Source: Nocardia miyunensis NBRC 108239 | Lineage (GTDB): Bacteria; Actinomycetota; Actinomycetes; Mycobacteriales; Mycobacteriaceae | Direction: 5' to 3' | Length of the DNA stretch: 64,000 bases | Assembly: GCF_001613065.1 (NCBI RefSeq) | Contig: NZ_BDBQ01000075.1 | Location: 1 to 64,000 of the forward strand | Shown here: positions 40,930-50,309 of the stretch, piece by piece | Layout of the letters: the number at the start of each line of letters is the position of its first letter | Position numbering within the stretch: the first letter of the stretch is position 1 | Program-made: the position numbers and the translations under genes | The notes under the pieces: generated by a model | What the model saw: only the letters and a program-made list of their open reading frames with translations | Databases searched by the model: none | Told to the model about the DNA's origin: nothing

Positions 40930-41363
40930 ATGTCCAAGGCGTACCGGGTCCGGACCGAAATCGAGACGATCCTTGACCGGCTGAGCGAGGGGGATCCGGT
41001 GCCGCCCGAGCGCGAACTCGCGGCACGGTTCGAGGTCGCGCGCGAGACCGTCCGGCAGGCGTTACGAGAACTGCTGGTGCAGGGCAGGATTCGCCGCTCG
41101 GCGTCCTGCGCACGCCCTACGACCCGCCGACCTCCCTCTACGCGGCCATTCGCGCGGCGGGCGTCGTGTTCGGCTCGGCCGTCGAACGTGTCGAAACCGT
41201 CCTGGCCTCACCCCGCGAGGCGGCGCTGCTGGAATGCAGCACCGCCCTGCCGATGATGCTGTTGCACCGCCGCACCGTCGACGCCGATGGCCTGCCCATC
41301 GAACGAGTCCGCGCCCTCTATCGCGGCGACCGCATGGCCTTCGAAACCCATCTGCGCGAATGA
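40930..41363 (+). pseudogene. GntR/UTRA family regulator, internally deleted and frameshifted
   Basis: The 5' part encodes a GntR winged helix (YRVRTEIETILDRLSEGDPVPPERELAARFEVARETVRQALRELL-type sequence). Near 41090-41110 the frame breaks, and a different frame then reads LGVLRTPYDPPTSLYAAIRAAG through RRTVDADGLPIERVRALYRGDRMAFETHL, the end of a UTRA ligand domain. About 70 residues of the linker and early UTRA are missing. The regulator is therefore non-functional as read. It was probably the local controller of the divergent phosphonate-type permeases. Confidence 0.75.
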
Positions 41364-41639
41364 AATCCGGGCGGCCGGATTCGGTGTGCGCCCGCGCCTT
41401 CGCCGACAGCAGATTCGTGACCCGGGTAGCCCTGAAGATGGTCGAACGGGCGCAACAGACCCGGCCGGGGGTTACTCCTCGGGAGCCAACGTGAAGTCCT
41501 GCGCGATCAGCGTGAAGGGTTTGTCGGCGAGGGGTTTTGGGGGTGAACTCTTGACCGGGGTGGTGAGTGCGACCTACTCTGTGACGCACAGCACAGATGT
41601 GATCGCTAACATGCACTGTGGCACCACCGGGAGCTCTCT

Positions 41640-43160
41640 ATGGACGATGACGACGCCCGTGACCGTTCGGTCGCGATCATCCTGGAGCTCGAGCACGATC
41701 GAGGGGTTGTCGATCGGCGGTTGTTCGGGTCGTTCGTCGAGCACATGGGCCGGTGCGTGTACACGGGGATCTACGAGCCGGGACATGTCAGCGCGGACCA
41801 TGAGGGGTTCCGCGGCGATGTGTCCGAGCTGATCGATGAGCTGGGGATCAGTGTAATCCGTTATCCGGGCGGGAATTTCGTGTCCGGATACCGATGGGAA
41901 GACGGGATCGGGCCGCGGAATCTGCGGCCGCGCAGGCTGGATCTGGCGTGGCGGTCGATCGAGACCAACCAGGTGGGGACCGACGAGTTCCTGCGGTGGG
42001 CCGCACGGCGCGAGGTGGAGCCGATGCTCGCGGTGAATCTCGGGACGCGCGGCATCGAGGCGGCCGCGAGCCTGGTCGAGTACTGCAACGTCACCGGCGG
42101 TACGTACTGGTCGGATCTGCGCCGTAGCAACGGATCCGAGGATCCCTACGGGGTGAAGCTGTGGTGCCTGGGCAACGAGATGGACGGGCCGTGGCAGACC
42201 GGGCACAAGAGCGCCGAGGAGTACGGCAGGCTCGCCGCGCAGGCGGGGCAGGCGATGAAGCTCGTGGATCCGGACATCCAGCTGGTGGCCTGCGGCAGTT
42301 CGCATCACCGGATGCCGACGTTCGGATACTGGGAGTCCACCTCGCTCGAAATAGCCTGGGACGTCGTCGATTACGTGTCGATGCACGCCTACTACGAGGA
42401 ACTCGACGGTGATCGGCGCAGCTTCCTGGCCTCCGGGTTCGGGATGGGCGAATTCATCGACGACGTCGCCGCGACCATCGACGCGGTGGCCGCGCGCAAA
42501 CACAGCCGGGCCCGGCCCAAGATCTCCTTCGACGAGTGGAATGTCTGGTACCAGCAGAACTTTCCGGGCACCGAGAAACTCGAGATCGATACCAGCGGCC
42601 CTCGCATCGAGGACGTGTACAGCGCCCTGGACGCCGTGGTCGTCGGCGATCTGCTGATCACCCTGCTGAACCATGCCGACCGCGTCGCAATCGCCTGCCT
42701 CGCGCAGTTGGTCAACGTGATCGCGCCGATCATGACCGAGCCCGACGGATCGGCTTGGCGGCAGGCCATATTCGCGCCGATCTCCGAGGTCACCGCGAGC
42801 GCGCACGGGGTGAGCCTGGTCGCCCGCGTGCGCGGTCCCGAACTCGAGACCGACCGATACGGCGACGTCCCGGCGGTCGCGGTCGCGGCCACCTACGACG
42901 CCGAACTCCGCCGCGCCGCGATCTTCGTGACCAATCGGGCCGAGCACCCGATCACTGCTCGCGTCGAGCTGCGCGGCGATATCGCTTGGACCGCAGTCGA
43001 ATCCGCCACCATGATCGTCGCGGACCACAAGGGCCCCCTGGACGCCGCCGCGGCCAGGGAGGTCGCCCAGCCGCTGTCGGGCGCACGCCTGGACACGAAC
43101 GCCGTCATCGTCGAGCTGCCCGCGGAATCGTGGGTGGCCCTGCGTATTTCGGCACGATAA
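41640..43160 (+). CDS. alpha-L-arabinofuranosidase, GH51
   Basis: An intracellular-type retaining glycosidase of 506 residues that releases arabinofuranose from arabinosides. The GH51 motifs are clear: LFGSFVEHMGRCVYTGIYEPGH at the start, VIRYPGGNF, the acid/base CLGNEMDG (Glu180) and the nucleophile SFDEWNVW (Glu299), followed by the C-terminal beta domain. No signal peptide is present. It heads a cluster with a sugar-binding lipoprotein and two permeases just downstream, consistent with cleaving imported arabino-oligosaccharides. For a mycolic-acid bacterium the substrate could be plant arabinan or its own arabinogalactan. Confidence 0.93.
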   Translation: MDDDDARDRSVAIILELEHDRGVVDRRLFGSFVEHMGRCVYTGIYEPGHVSADHEGFRGDVSELIDELGISVIRYPGGNFVSGYRWEDGIGPRNLRPRRLDLAWRSIETNQVGTDEFLRWAARREVEPMLAVNLGTRGIEAAASLVEYCNVTGGTYWSDLRRSNGSEDPYGVKLWCLGNEMDGPWQTGHKSAEEYGRLAAQAGQAMKLVDPDIQLVACGSSHHRMPTFGYWESTSLEIAWDVVDYVSMHAYYEELDGDRRSFLASGFGMGEFIDDVAATIDAVAARKHSRARPKISFDEWNVWYQQNFPGTEKLEIDTSGPRIEDVYSALDAVVVGDLLITLLNHADRVAIACLAQLVNVIAPIMTEPDGSAWRQAIFAPISEVTASAHGVSLVARVRGPELETDRYGDVPAVAVAATYDAELRRAAIFVTNRAEHPITARVELRGDIAWTAVESATMIVADHKGPLDAAAAREVAQPLSGARLDTNAVIVELPAESWVALRISAR

Positions 43161-43181
43161 GCACGACACGGGAGTACGACG

Positions 43182-44516
43182 GTGTACGAACACAGCGGCA
43201 TCCGCCGCCGCGACCTGCTGCGCGGAACCCTCGGCCTGGGCGCGACGGCGATGGCCCTGTCGGCCTGCGGATCCCCCCTGACGACCGGCCTGTACGGCGC
43301 ACCTCCGCCGAGTAACACCCTGACCTACTGGAATCTGTTCACCGGCGGCGACGGCGAGCGAATGACCGCCCTGCAGAAGACATATCAGGTCGCCCACCCC
43401 GAGACCCATCTCGACGCCGTCACGCTGGCCTGGGGAAATCCCTACTACACCAAGCTTTCCCTGGCCGCGCGCGGCGGGATGCCACCGGATGTGGCCATCT
43501 CGCACGCCACCCGCATGACCCCGCTGGCCGAGGCCGGATTGCTGGACCCCATCGCACCCGCCGATCTGGCCCGATTCGGCCTCACCGCGGATAAATTCAC
43601 CCCCGCGGCGTGGCAACGCTGTCATGTCGGGGACACCCTCTACGCCGTGCCGCTGGATACCCACCCCTACGTGCTCTACTACCACAAAGAGGTGTGCGAG
43701 AAGGCCGGGCTGCTCGAGTCCGACGGTACCCTGAAAACCATTGCGGGAGTGGATGGTTTGCTCAATGCCCTGCGCGCGGCCAAGCAGGTGACCGGCAAGT
43801 ACGGGGTGGTCACCGCGGACATCTCCGATCCGGCCATGTGCTGGCGGCTGTTCTCCACGCTGTACTGGCAGCTCGGCGGGACCATATTGGCGGACAACGG
43901 ATCTCGCGTTGCCCTGGATGACGACAAGGCGCTGACCGCGCTGAACTTCATCAAGACCATGGTCGATGAGGGACTCATGGCCGCACAGGTCGACGACACC
44001 GGGGTGCCGGTGCTGTTCTCCAACGGCGCGGCCGGATTCATGTTCGACGGCGAGTGGGATGTGACCGTCTACCTGACCAACAAGACCCCCTTCGGGATGA
44101 CGGGCTTCCCGCACGTGTTCGGTGATGAATATGCGTGCCAAGGAGATTCGCATACCTTCGTGCTGCCGCACGACGCCGGCCGAACACCGGCGAAGACCAC
44201 CCGCTCGCTGGAATTCATCCGAACCATGCTCGAGCACAGCCAGATCTGGGCCGCGGGCGGACATATTCCGGCCTTCACCCCGGTGCGCGACAGCGAGGCC
44301 TACAAGTCGATGGTCCCGCAGTCGTCGTACACCTATGTCGCCGACAGCGTGCACTACGACGAACCCGCCTGGTATTCGGGATCCGGATCGGAGCTCGAAA
44401 TCTTCATGGGCCAGGCCATTTCGGCCGTTCAACAGGGAGGCCTGGCGCCCCGCGCGGCGCTGGCGGATATGCGCCGCAATCTCGAGCAGTTCGCCGAGAT
44501 CCCCTCACCCGCCTAG
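43182..44516 (+). CDS. extracellular solute-binding lipoprotein (family 1, sugar ABC transporter)
   Basis: A 444-residue substrate-binding lipoprotein. The N-terminus holds an RR pair (RRRDLLRG, residues 8-15) and the lipobox LSAC with Cys29, suggesting Tat export and lipid anchoring. The mature part matches carbohydrate-binding proteins (LTYWNLFTGGDGERMTAL, GAAGFMFDGEWDVTVYL). The start is GTG 43182, 21 bases after the GH51 stop, so cotranscription is likely. It should capture arabino-oligosaccharides or a related sugar for the two permeases that follow. Confidence 0.92.
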   Translation: MYEHSGIRRRDLLRGTLGLGATAMALSACGSPLTTGLYGAPPPSNTLTYWNLFTGGDGERMTALQKTYQVAHPETHLDAVTLAWGNPYYTKLSLAARGGMPPDVAISHATRMTPLAEAGLLDPIAPADLARFGLTADKFTPAAWQRCHVGDTLYAVPLDTHPYVLYYHKEVCEKAGLLESDGTLKTIAGVDGLLNALRAAKQVTGKYGVVTADISDPAMCWRLFSTLYWQLGGTILADNGSRVALDDDKALTALNFIKTMVDEGLMAAQVDDTGVPVLFSNGAAGFMFDGEWDVTVYLTNKTPFGMTGFPHVFGDEYACQGDSHTFVLPHDAGRTPAKTTRSLEFIRTMLEHSQIWAAGGHIPAFTPVRDSEAYKSMVPQSSYTYVADSVHYDEPAWYSGSGSELEIFMGQAISAVQQGGLAPRAALADMRRNLEQFAEIPSPA

Positions 44517-44533
44517 CCAGCGCAGGAGTCACC

Positions 44534-45469
44534 ATGGCAGTCACCATCCCGGCGCCGCGTCCGGCCGTGCCCACCGTTGTCCGCGGTGACGCGGACGCCC
44601 GTCAGGGGCGGCGCAGCGGCCTGTATCTGTCGTTGCCGTTCCTGGTCTTATACGTGCTGTTCTTCCTGGGTCCGCTCGGCTACGGCGCGGTGATGAGCCT
44701 GTTCAACACCAGCATCGCGCATTCCGGACTGGGCAGCGCCCGCGGATTGGGCAACTACGCCGAGGTGCTGAGCAGCGCGGACTTCTGGTCCTCGATGTGG
44801 CACAGCGTCCAGTTCACCCTCTACACAACGATTCCGCTGGTGGTGATCTCCCTGCTGCTGGCGCTGCTGACCGAGCGGGTGCGCCGCGGACGAGGGTTCT
44901 ACCGCTTCGTGTTCTTCGCACCGTACGTCATCCCGTCGGCATCGGTCGCGCTGATCTTCGGCCTGGTCTACGCCGCACAGATCGGCCTGGCGACCACCTG
45001 GCTGACCGCGATCGGCATCACCGCGCCGAACTGGCTGGGCTCGACGGGCTGGGCGATGATCTCCATGGCTCTGCTGACGCTGTGGTGGACGGTCGGGTTC
45101 AATTACGTGCTGTATGTCGCTGCGCTACAAGATATTCCGCGCGACGTCTACGACGCGGCGGCCGTCGACGGCGCGCGCGGATGGGCGACGATCCGGCACA
45201 TCACCGTTCCGCTGTTGGGGCGTACCACCGCACTGGTGGTCGCCCTGCAGGTTATCGCCTCGCTCAAGGTGTTCGACCAGATCTACCTGGTGCTCGTCGG
45301 CGGACCCAATTTCTCCACCCGGCCGGCGCTGGAATACATCTACGAGTCCGGTTTCACCGACTATCGCGCTGGTTACGCGGATGCCGCGTCGCTGGTGTAT
45401 CTCGTTGTGATACTTGCCGTTTCGGCGCTGTGGCTGGTGGCCGGACGGATCATCGGCAGGAAGGGATGA
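44534..45469 (+). CDS. sugar ABC transporter permease (MalF/AraP type)
   Basis: A 311-residue permease with six predicted helices. The EAA loop reads DIPRDVYDAAAVDGARGWATIRHITVPLL. YLSLPFLVLYVLFFLGPLGYGAVMSLFNT is the first helix region typical of MalF/UgpA permeases. AGGAG precedes ATG 44534, 17 bases after the binding-protein stop. It overlaps the next permease by ATGA. An MsiK-type shared ATPase encoded elsewhere is the likely energy subunit, since none is in the window. Confidence 0.93.
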   Translation: MAVTIPAPRPAVPTVVRGDADARQGRRSGLYLSLPFLVLYVLFFLGPLGYGAVMSLFNTSIAHSGLGSARGLGNYAEVLSSADFWSSMWHSVQFTLYTTIPLVVISLLLALLTERVRRGRGFYRFVFFAPYVIPSASVALIFGLVYAAQIGLATTWLTAIGITAPNWLGSTGWAMISMALLTLWWTVGFNYVLYVAALQDIPRDVYDAAAVDGARGWATIRHITVPLLGRTTALVVALQVIASLKVFDQIYLVLVGGPNFSTRPALEYIYESGFTDYRAGYADAASLVYLVVILAVSALWLVAGRIIGRKG

Positions 45470-46359
45470 GCGCGGTGAGCATCGAATCCGCCTCGGACAG
45501 CGCAGAGTTCGGCACAGACAGCGCCGGACCACACGTGAGCAGCGGCCGCGCCTTCCGCACGCTGTGCGCGGTGGTTCTGGTGTTGTTCGCGGTGATCTGG
45601 CTGATTCCACTGCTGTGGGCGGTGGATCTGTCGTTCCGTCCCGACGGCGAGATCACCGCCGATCCGACCACCTGGTGGACCTCGCATCCCACCCTGGCGG
45701 CCTACCGCTCGGTCATCGGCAGCACCGACATCCTCACCTGGTACATGAACAGCTTTCTGACCGCGGCGATTTCGGCGCTGTTCGCGGTCGTGTGCTGTTC
45801 GATGGCCGGATTCGCCTTGGCGCGTACGCGATTCGCCGGACGTCGCGTCGTGATCGGGCTGCTGCTGATCGGATTGCTCGTGCCGCCGCAGGCGTTGATG
45901 GTGCCGATGTTCCAGGAGTTCGCCTCGATCGGGCTGACCAATACCTATTGGGCGCTGATCCTTCCGTCGATCGCGGTGCCGGTGGCGGTGTTCGTCTTCC
46001 TGTCGTTCTTCGCCGGAATCCCCTCCGAACTCGGTGACGCCGCCCGCGTCGACGGGGCCAGCTGGTTCCGGGTGTATTCCAGGATCTATATGCCGCTGAG
46101 CCGACCCGCGGTGTCCGCGGTGGCGATCTTCGTGTTCGTGTGGACGTGGAACAGCCTGCTGTGGCCTCTGCTGGTGCTCAGCTCGACCCGGACCATGACG
46201 ATCCCGGTCGGCCTGGCCTCCCTCACCTCCACCTACGGCGCGCGCTACGCCGAGATCATGGCGTCGGCGGTGTTGGGCGCGCTGCCGCTGCTGGCGGTCT
46301 TCGTACTGTTCCAACGCCGCATCGTCGAGGGGATGGCCAGCACCGGACTCAAGGGTTGA
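45466..46359 (+). CDS. sugar ABC transporter permease (MalG/AraQ type)
   Basis: A 297-residue partner permease with six predicted helices after a 25-residue polar N-terminus. The EAA loop is GIPSELGDAARVDGASWFRVYSRIYMPLSRPAV. LLLIGLLVPPQALMVPMFQEFASIGLTNTYWALIL is characteristic of MalG-type subunits. Its ATG overlaps the stop of the first permease, giving coupled translation. It completes the membrane part of the arabinoside-type importer. Confidence 0.93.
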   Translation: MSAVSIESASDSAEFGTDSAGPHVSSGRAFRTLCAVVLVLFAVIWLIPLLWAVDLSFRPDGEITADPTTWWTSHPTLAAYRSVIGSTDILTWYMNSFLTAAISALFAVVCCSMAGFALARTRFAGRRVVIGLLLIGLLVPPQALMVPMFQEFASIGLTNTYWALILPSIAVPVAVFVFLSFFAGIPSELGDAARVDGASWFRVYSRIYMPLSRPAVSAVAIFVFVWTWNSLLWPLLVLSSTRTMTIPVGLASLTSTYGARYAEIMASAVLGALPLLAVFVLFQRRIVEGMASTGLKG

Positions 46360-46373
46360 CCGACCCGCGCGTC

Positions 46374-47381
46374 TCAGCGAACCTGCGGGGCGATCTTCTC
46401 ACCGAGCAACTCGATGGTGTGCAGGACGTTGTCGTGGGGCAGGGTGCCGACGCTCGGGTGGAGCATGAAGCGGTCCAGGCCGAGGGTGTCGCGGATTCCC
46501 GCGATCTTCTCCGCGACGCGGTCCGGCGTGCCGACGAACAGGGATCCGGCGGGTGAGCGCAGCGCTTCGAACTGATCGGGAGTCATTGCGCCCCAGCCTC
46601 GTTCGCGGCCCAGGCCGCTCATCGCGGCGGCGTAGGGTTCGTAGAAGTCGGCCACGGCCTGTTCGTCGGTGTCGGCGATGTAGCCGTGCGCGTGCACCGC
46701 GATGGGCTGCGGATCGTGCCCGCCCTCCTCGAGAGCGCGGTGGTACAGGTCGACCAGGGGGCGGAATCGCGCGGGCTGGCCGCCGATGATGGCGATGGCC
46801 AGCGGCAGGCCCAGGAGCCCGGCTCGCACCACCGATTCGGGGCTGCCGCCGACCGCGATCCACACCGGCAGCGGCCGGTCGGTGCGCGGCTGGACGACGG
46901 TGTCGTGCAGTGCGGGACGGAAACGGCCGGACCAGGTCACCGGCTCGTCCGCGCGTAGATGCAGCAGCAGAGCGAGTTTCTCGTCGAAAAGGTCGTCGTA
47001 GTCGGCCAGGTCGTAGCCGAACAGGGGGAAGGATTCGGTGAAGGACCCACGTCCCGCCATCAGTTCGGCGCGACCGTCGGAGAGCAGATCGAGAGTGGCG
47101 AATTCCTGGTACAGCCGTACCGGATCCGCGGAGCTGAGCACGCTCACCGCGCTGGTCAGCTGGATCCGCTCGGTGCGTCCGGCGATTGTCGCCAGGACCA
47201 CCGCGGGTGCGGACGCCGCGAAGTCCCGCCGATGGTGCTCGCCGACGCCGTATACGTCCAGACCTGCGCGTTCGGCGGCGACGGCCTCGTCGACGACCTG
47301 CCGCAACCGTTCCCCCGCGCTCGGTGCCGGGCGGTCGCCGACCGCATGCCGTTCGGCGAAGGTCGTCAATCCCAGTTCCAT
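46374..47381 (-). CDS. LLM class flavin-dependent oxidoreductase
   Basis: A bacterial-luciferase-like TIM-barrel enzyme of 335 residues. GLDVYGVGEHHRRDFAASAPAVVLATIAGRTERIQLTSAVSVLSS-type sequence in the first third and LPLAIAIIGGQPARFRPLVDLY later are typical of the group that uses reduced FMN or F420. The N-terminal strand and the EHH motif near residue 45 fit. It faces the arabinoside operon convergently and is divergent from map. The substrate is unknown. Confidence 0.9.
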   Translation of the reverse strand: MELGLTTFAERHAVGDRPAPSAGERLRQVVDEAVAAERAGLDVYGVGEHHRRDFAASAPAVVLATIAGRTERIQLTSAVSVLSSADPVRLYQEFATLDLLSDGRAELMAGRGSFTESFPLFGYDLADYDDLFDEKLALLLHLRADEPVTWSGRFRPALHDTVVQPRTDRPLPVWIAVGGSPESVVRAGLLGLPLAIAIIGGQPARFRPLVDLYHRALEEGGHDPQPIAVHAHGYIADTDEQAVADFYEPYAAAMSGLGRERGWGAMTPDQFEALRSPAGSLFVGTPDRVAEKIAGIRDTLGLDRFMLHPSVGTLPHDNVLHTIELLGEKIAPQVR

Positions 47382-47504
47382 TGTTCTTCCTCCCGTGATA
47401 CCGATGTCGACAGCCTAAACGGACCGTGGTCCGGATAAATTCCGCGGGGGTCGGCGGCGCGGAGTGCCGAGAATCCGGACGCTCGGTGCGGATACTCTTG
47501 TCGC

Positions 47505-48368
47505 ATGGCAGTACGCACCCGCAAGCCGCTCGTCCCCGGCGTCCAGTCCCCGATCCGTGAGGTTCCGCGATCGATCCCGCGTCCGGAGTACGCGTGGAAG
47601 AAAACGGTCAACGAGGGTAGTGAACCGTGGGTGCAGACGCCCGAGACGATCGAGAAGATGCGCATCGCGAGCAAGATCGCCGCGCAGGCGCTCCAGGAGG
47701 CGGGCAAGGCCGTCGCCCCCGGCGTCCTCACCGACGATCTGGACCGCATCGCCCACGAGTACATGTGCGATCACGGCGCGTACCCGTCCACGTTGGGCTA
47801 CAAGGGATTTCCGAAATCCTGCTGCACGTCGCTGAACGAGGTGATCTGCCACGGCATTCCGGACTCGACGATCATCGAGGACGGCGACATCGTCAACATC
47901 GACGTCACCGCGTACATCGACGGCGTGCACGGCGACACCAACGCCACCTTCCTCGCCGGTGACGTGGACGAGGAGGTGCGGCTGCTGGTCGAGCGCACCC
48001 ACGAGGCGACCATGCGGGCGATCAAGGCGGTGCGGCCGGGCCGGGCGCTGAACGTCATCGGCCGCGTGATCGAGTCCTACGCCAACCGGTTCGGCTACGG
48101 CGTCGTGCGCGACTTCACCGGCCACGGCGTCGGCCCCACCTTCCACAGCGGCCTGGTGATCCTGCACTACGACCAGCCCGCGATCGAATCGGTCATCGAA
48201 CCCGGCATGACCTTCACCATCGAGCCCATGATCAACCTCGGCGGCATCGACTACGAGATCTGGGACGACGGCTGGACCGTCGTCACCAAGGACCGCAAGT
48301 GGACCGCCCAGTTCGAGCACACCCTCGTCGTCACCGACACCGGCGCGGAAATCCTCACCCTCCCGTGA
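47505..48368 (+). CDS. map: type I methionine aminopeptidase
   Basis: Removes the initiator methionine from nascent proteins. It is 287 residues, with the N-terminal extension typical of actinobacterial MapB (RKPLVPGVQSPIREVPRSI). The metal-site residues are visible: VNIDVTAYIDGVHGDTN (two Asp), TGHGVGPTFH (His), TIEPM (Glu) and AQFEHTLVV (Glu). The substrate histidine is in VICHGIPDS. It is followed 34 bases later by cobQ on the same strand. Confidence 0.96.
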   Translation: MAVRTRKPLVPGVQSPIREVPRSIPRPEYAWKKTVNEGSEPWVQTPETIEKMRIASKIAAQALQEAGKAVAPGVLTDDLDRIAHEYMCDHGAYPSTLGYKGFPKSCCTSLNEVICHGIPDSTIIEDGDIVNIDVTAYIDGVHGDTNATFLAGDVDEEVRLLVERTHEATMRAIKAVRPGRALNVIGRVIESYANRFGYGVVRDFTGHGVGPTFHSGLVILHYDQPAIESVIEPGMTFTIEPMINLGGIDYEIWDDGWTVVTKDRKWTAQFEHTLVVTDTGAEILTLP

Positions 48369-48402
48369 GCGGGTACCCCTCTGCGCCGGACGAGGTGGCG
48401 CG

Positions 48403-49938
48403 GTGAAGGGGGCACTGCTGGTCGCCGGGACGACCTCGGATGCGGGAAAGAGCGTCGTGGTTGCCGGGTTGTGCCGGATGCTGGCGCGGCGCGGGGTGCG
48501 GGTGGCGCCGTTCAAGGCGCAGAACATGTCGAACAACTCGGTGGTGGCGCTCGATGGCGGGGAGATCGGGCGGGCGCAGGCGTTGCAGGCGCGGGCGTGC
48601 GGGCTCGAGCCGAGTGTGCGGTTCAATCCGGTGCTGCTCAAGCCCGGGAGTGATCGGCGTTCGCAGCTGGTGGTTCGGGGACGGGCCGTGGATACGGTCG
48701 GCGCGCGGGACTATTTCCGGCATCGGCGGCGGTTGCGTGCGGTGGTGGCCGATGAACTGGCCTCGCTGCGTGCCGAATTCGATGTGGTGATCTGCGAGGG
48801 GGCCGGTTCGCCCGCCGAAATCAATCTGCGGGCAACGGATCTGGCGAATATGGGGTTGGCGCGGGCGGCGGATCTGCCCGTCGTGCTGGTCGGCGATATC
48901 GATCGCGGTGGGGTGCTCGCGCACCTGTTCGGGACCGTGGCGATTCTGGAACCCGAAGACCAGCAACTCATCTGCGGGTTCATCGTCAACAAATTCCGCG
49001 GCGACGTCGAGTTGCTGCGACCCGGTCTCGATACGCTCACCGAGCTCACCGGACGTCCCACGCTCGGCGTGCTGCCCTTCGCCGAGGACCTGTGGATCGA
49101 CGCCGAGGATTCCCTCGGCACCGTCGCCGACGCACCGGTCGGCCGCCCGCGCCCGCCGATCGGGACCGAGTGGCTGACCGTCGCGGCGATCCGGTTGCCG
49201 CGCATCTCCAACTCCACCGACGTCGAGGCGCTGGCCTGCGAGCCCGGGGTATCGGTGCGCTGGGCGGACGATCCGTCCCGGCTGACCGACGCCGATCTGG
49301 TGGTGCTGCCGGGCAGTAAATCCACGGTGAGCGATCTGGAATGGTTGCGCCGCACCGGAATTGCCGATGCCCTGGGCGCGCGTGCCGCGGCCGGGCGGCC
49401 GATCCTGGGCATCTGCGGCGGATATCAGATGCTGGCCCGGCGCATCGTGGACGAGGTCGAATCGAGTGCGGGCGAGGTCGCCGGACTCGGCCTGCTGGAT
49501 CTGGACATCGAGTTCACCGAACCGAAGGTCTTGCGCCATACCACCGGTCGCGCCGCAGACTCCGGAATTCCGTTGAGCGGCTACGAGATCCACTACGGCC
49601 GCGCGCGCCGAACCGGCGATCCCGCCTGGCTCGAACTCGACGACGGCCGCGCGGAAGGCAGTGCGCGCGGGCCGATCCGCGGCACGCACCTGCACGGTCT
49701 GATGGAGTCCGACGAATTCCGCCGGGCCTGGTTGCGCGAGGTCGCCGAGCAGGCCGGACGCACCGGATTCCGTGTCGCCGAGGATATTTCGGCCGTCGCC
49801 GAACGCGAGTCCCAGCTCGACCTGCTCGCCGACCTGCTCGAGAAGCATCTCGACATCGGCGAACTGGAACGCCTGATCACGGCCGGGGCGCCGTCCGGTG
49901 TGCCGATCCTCTCGACGTCGCGGAACCGGGACGCCTGA
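48403..49938 (+). CDS. cobQ: cobyric acid synthase
   Basis: Glutamine- and ATP-dependent amidase of adenosylcobalamin synthesis that amidates side chains b, d, e and g of adenosylcobyrinic a,c-diamide. It has 511 residues. The N-terminal MinD-like domain holds the P-loop GTTSDAGKS (9-17) and KAQNMSNNSVV. The C-terminal class I amidotransferase domain has the catalytic cysteine in GICGGYQML (about 337) and a late GTHLHGL with the histidine. The start is GTG 48403. It is the nearest cobalamin gene to map and is separated from cobO/cobB by 9 kb. Confidence 0.96.
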   Translation: MKGALLVAGTTSDAGKSVVVAGLCRMLARRGVRVAPFKAQNMSNNSVVALDGGEIGRAQALQARACGLEPSVRFNPVLLKPGSDRRSQLVVRGRAVDTVGARDYFRHRRRLRAVVADELASLRAEFDVVICEGAGSPAEINLRATDLANMGLARAADLPVVLVGDIDRGGVLAHLFGTVAILEPEDQQLICGFIVNKFRGDVELLRPGLDTLTELTGRPTLGVLPFAEDLWIDAEDSLGTVADAPVGRPRPPIGTEWLTVAAIRLPRISNSTDVEALACEPGVSVRWADDPSRLTDADLVVLPGSKSTVSDLEWLRRTGIADALGARAAAGRPILGICGGYQMLARRIVDEVESSAGEVAGLGLLDLDIEFTEPKVLRHTTGRAADSGIPLSGYEIHYGRARRTGDPAWLELDDGRAEGSARGPIRGTHLHGLMESDEFRRAWLREVAEQAGRTGFRVAEDISAVAERESQLDLLADLLEKHLDIGELERLITAGAPSGVPILSTSRNRDA

Positions 49939-50309
49939 TCAGGACGGCGGACCCGTCCGGCACGGCTGCTCACCCTCGATGCCATGGAGTCGGGGCTTCT
50001 GGTCCCACTGCCGTGTCGTCCGGCTGCTCACCCTCGCCCTCGCACGACCGGATCCTTGATCACCGATGCTCCGCGCCCGCGCCGTAGAGTGCGCAAGCGG
50101 GACGTTCGAGCACTGCCGGGTGTCTTCGGACTGCTGGTACCCGCTGGCGGGCGCCGAGTTCGCTCGGGACGTGAGAACATGCTCTCGACCGGCCGAGAGT
50201 GGTCCGCGCAACGATTCGCCCGCCCCGCGTGGCCGAGCTCTCCGCGGGCGTCGGTACGTGGGCAGCGACACGAAGTTCCCGGGGCGTGGGCCGTGTAGCG
50301 TAAGTCGAC
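49939..50309. other. intergenic, no gene recognised
   Basis: The spacer contains two exact copies of a 16-base sequence, CGGCTGCTCACCCTCG, at 49963-49978 and 50021-50036. No frame has family features. It probably holds the promoter of the hydrolase-like gene at 50310. Confidence 0.45.

Noticed and set aside
41574..44432. A 952-codon open frame on the minus strand
   Set aside because: It is the complement of the GH51 and sugar-binding-protein genes, whose motifs and starts are clear. Its own translation is rich in Arg, Gly, His and Asp with no domain.
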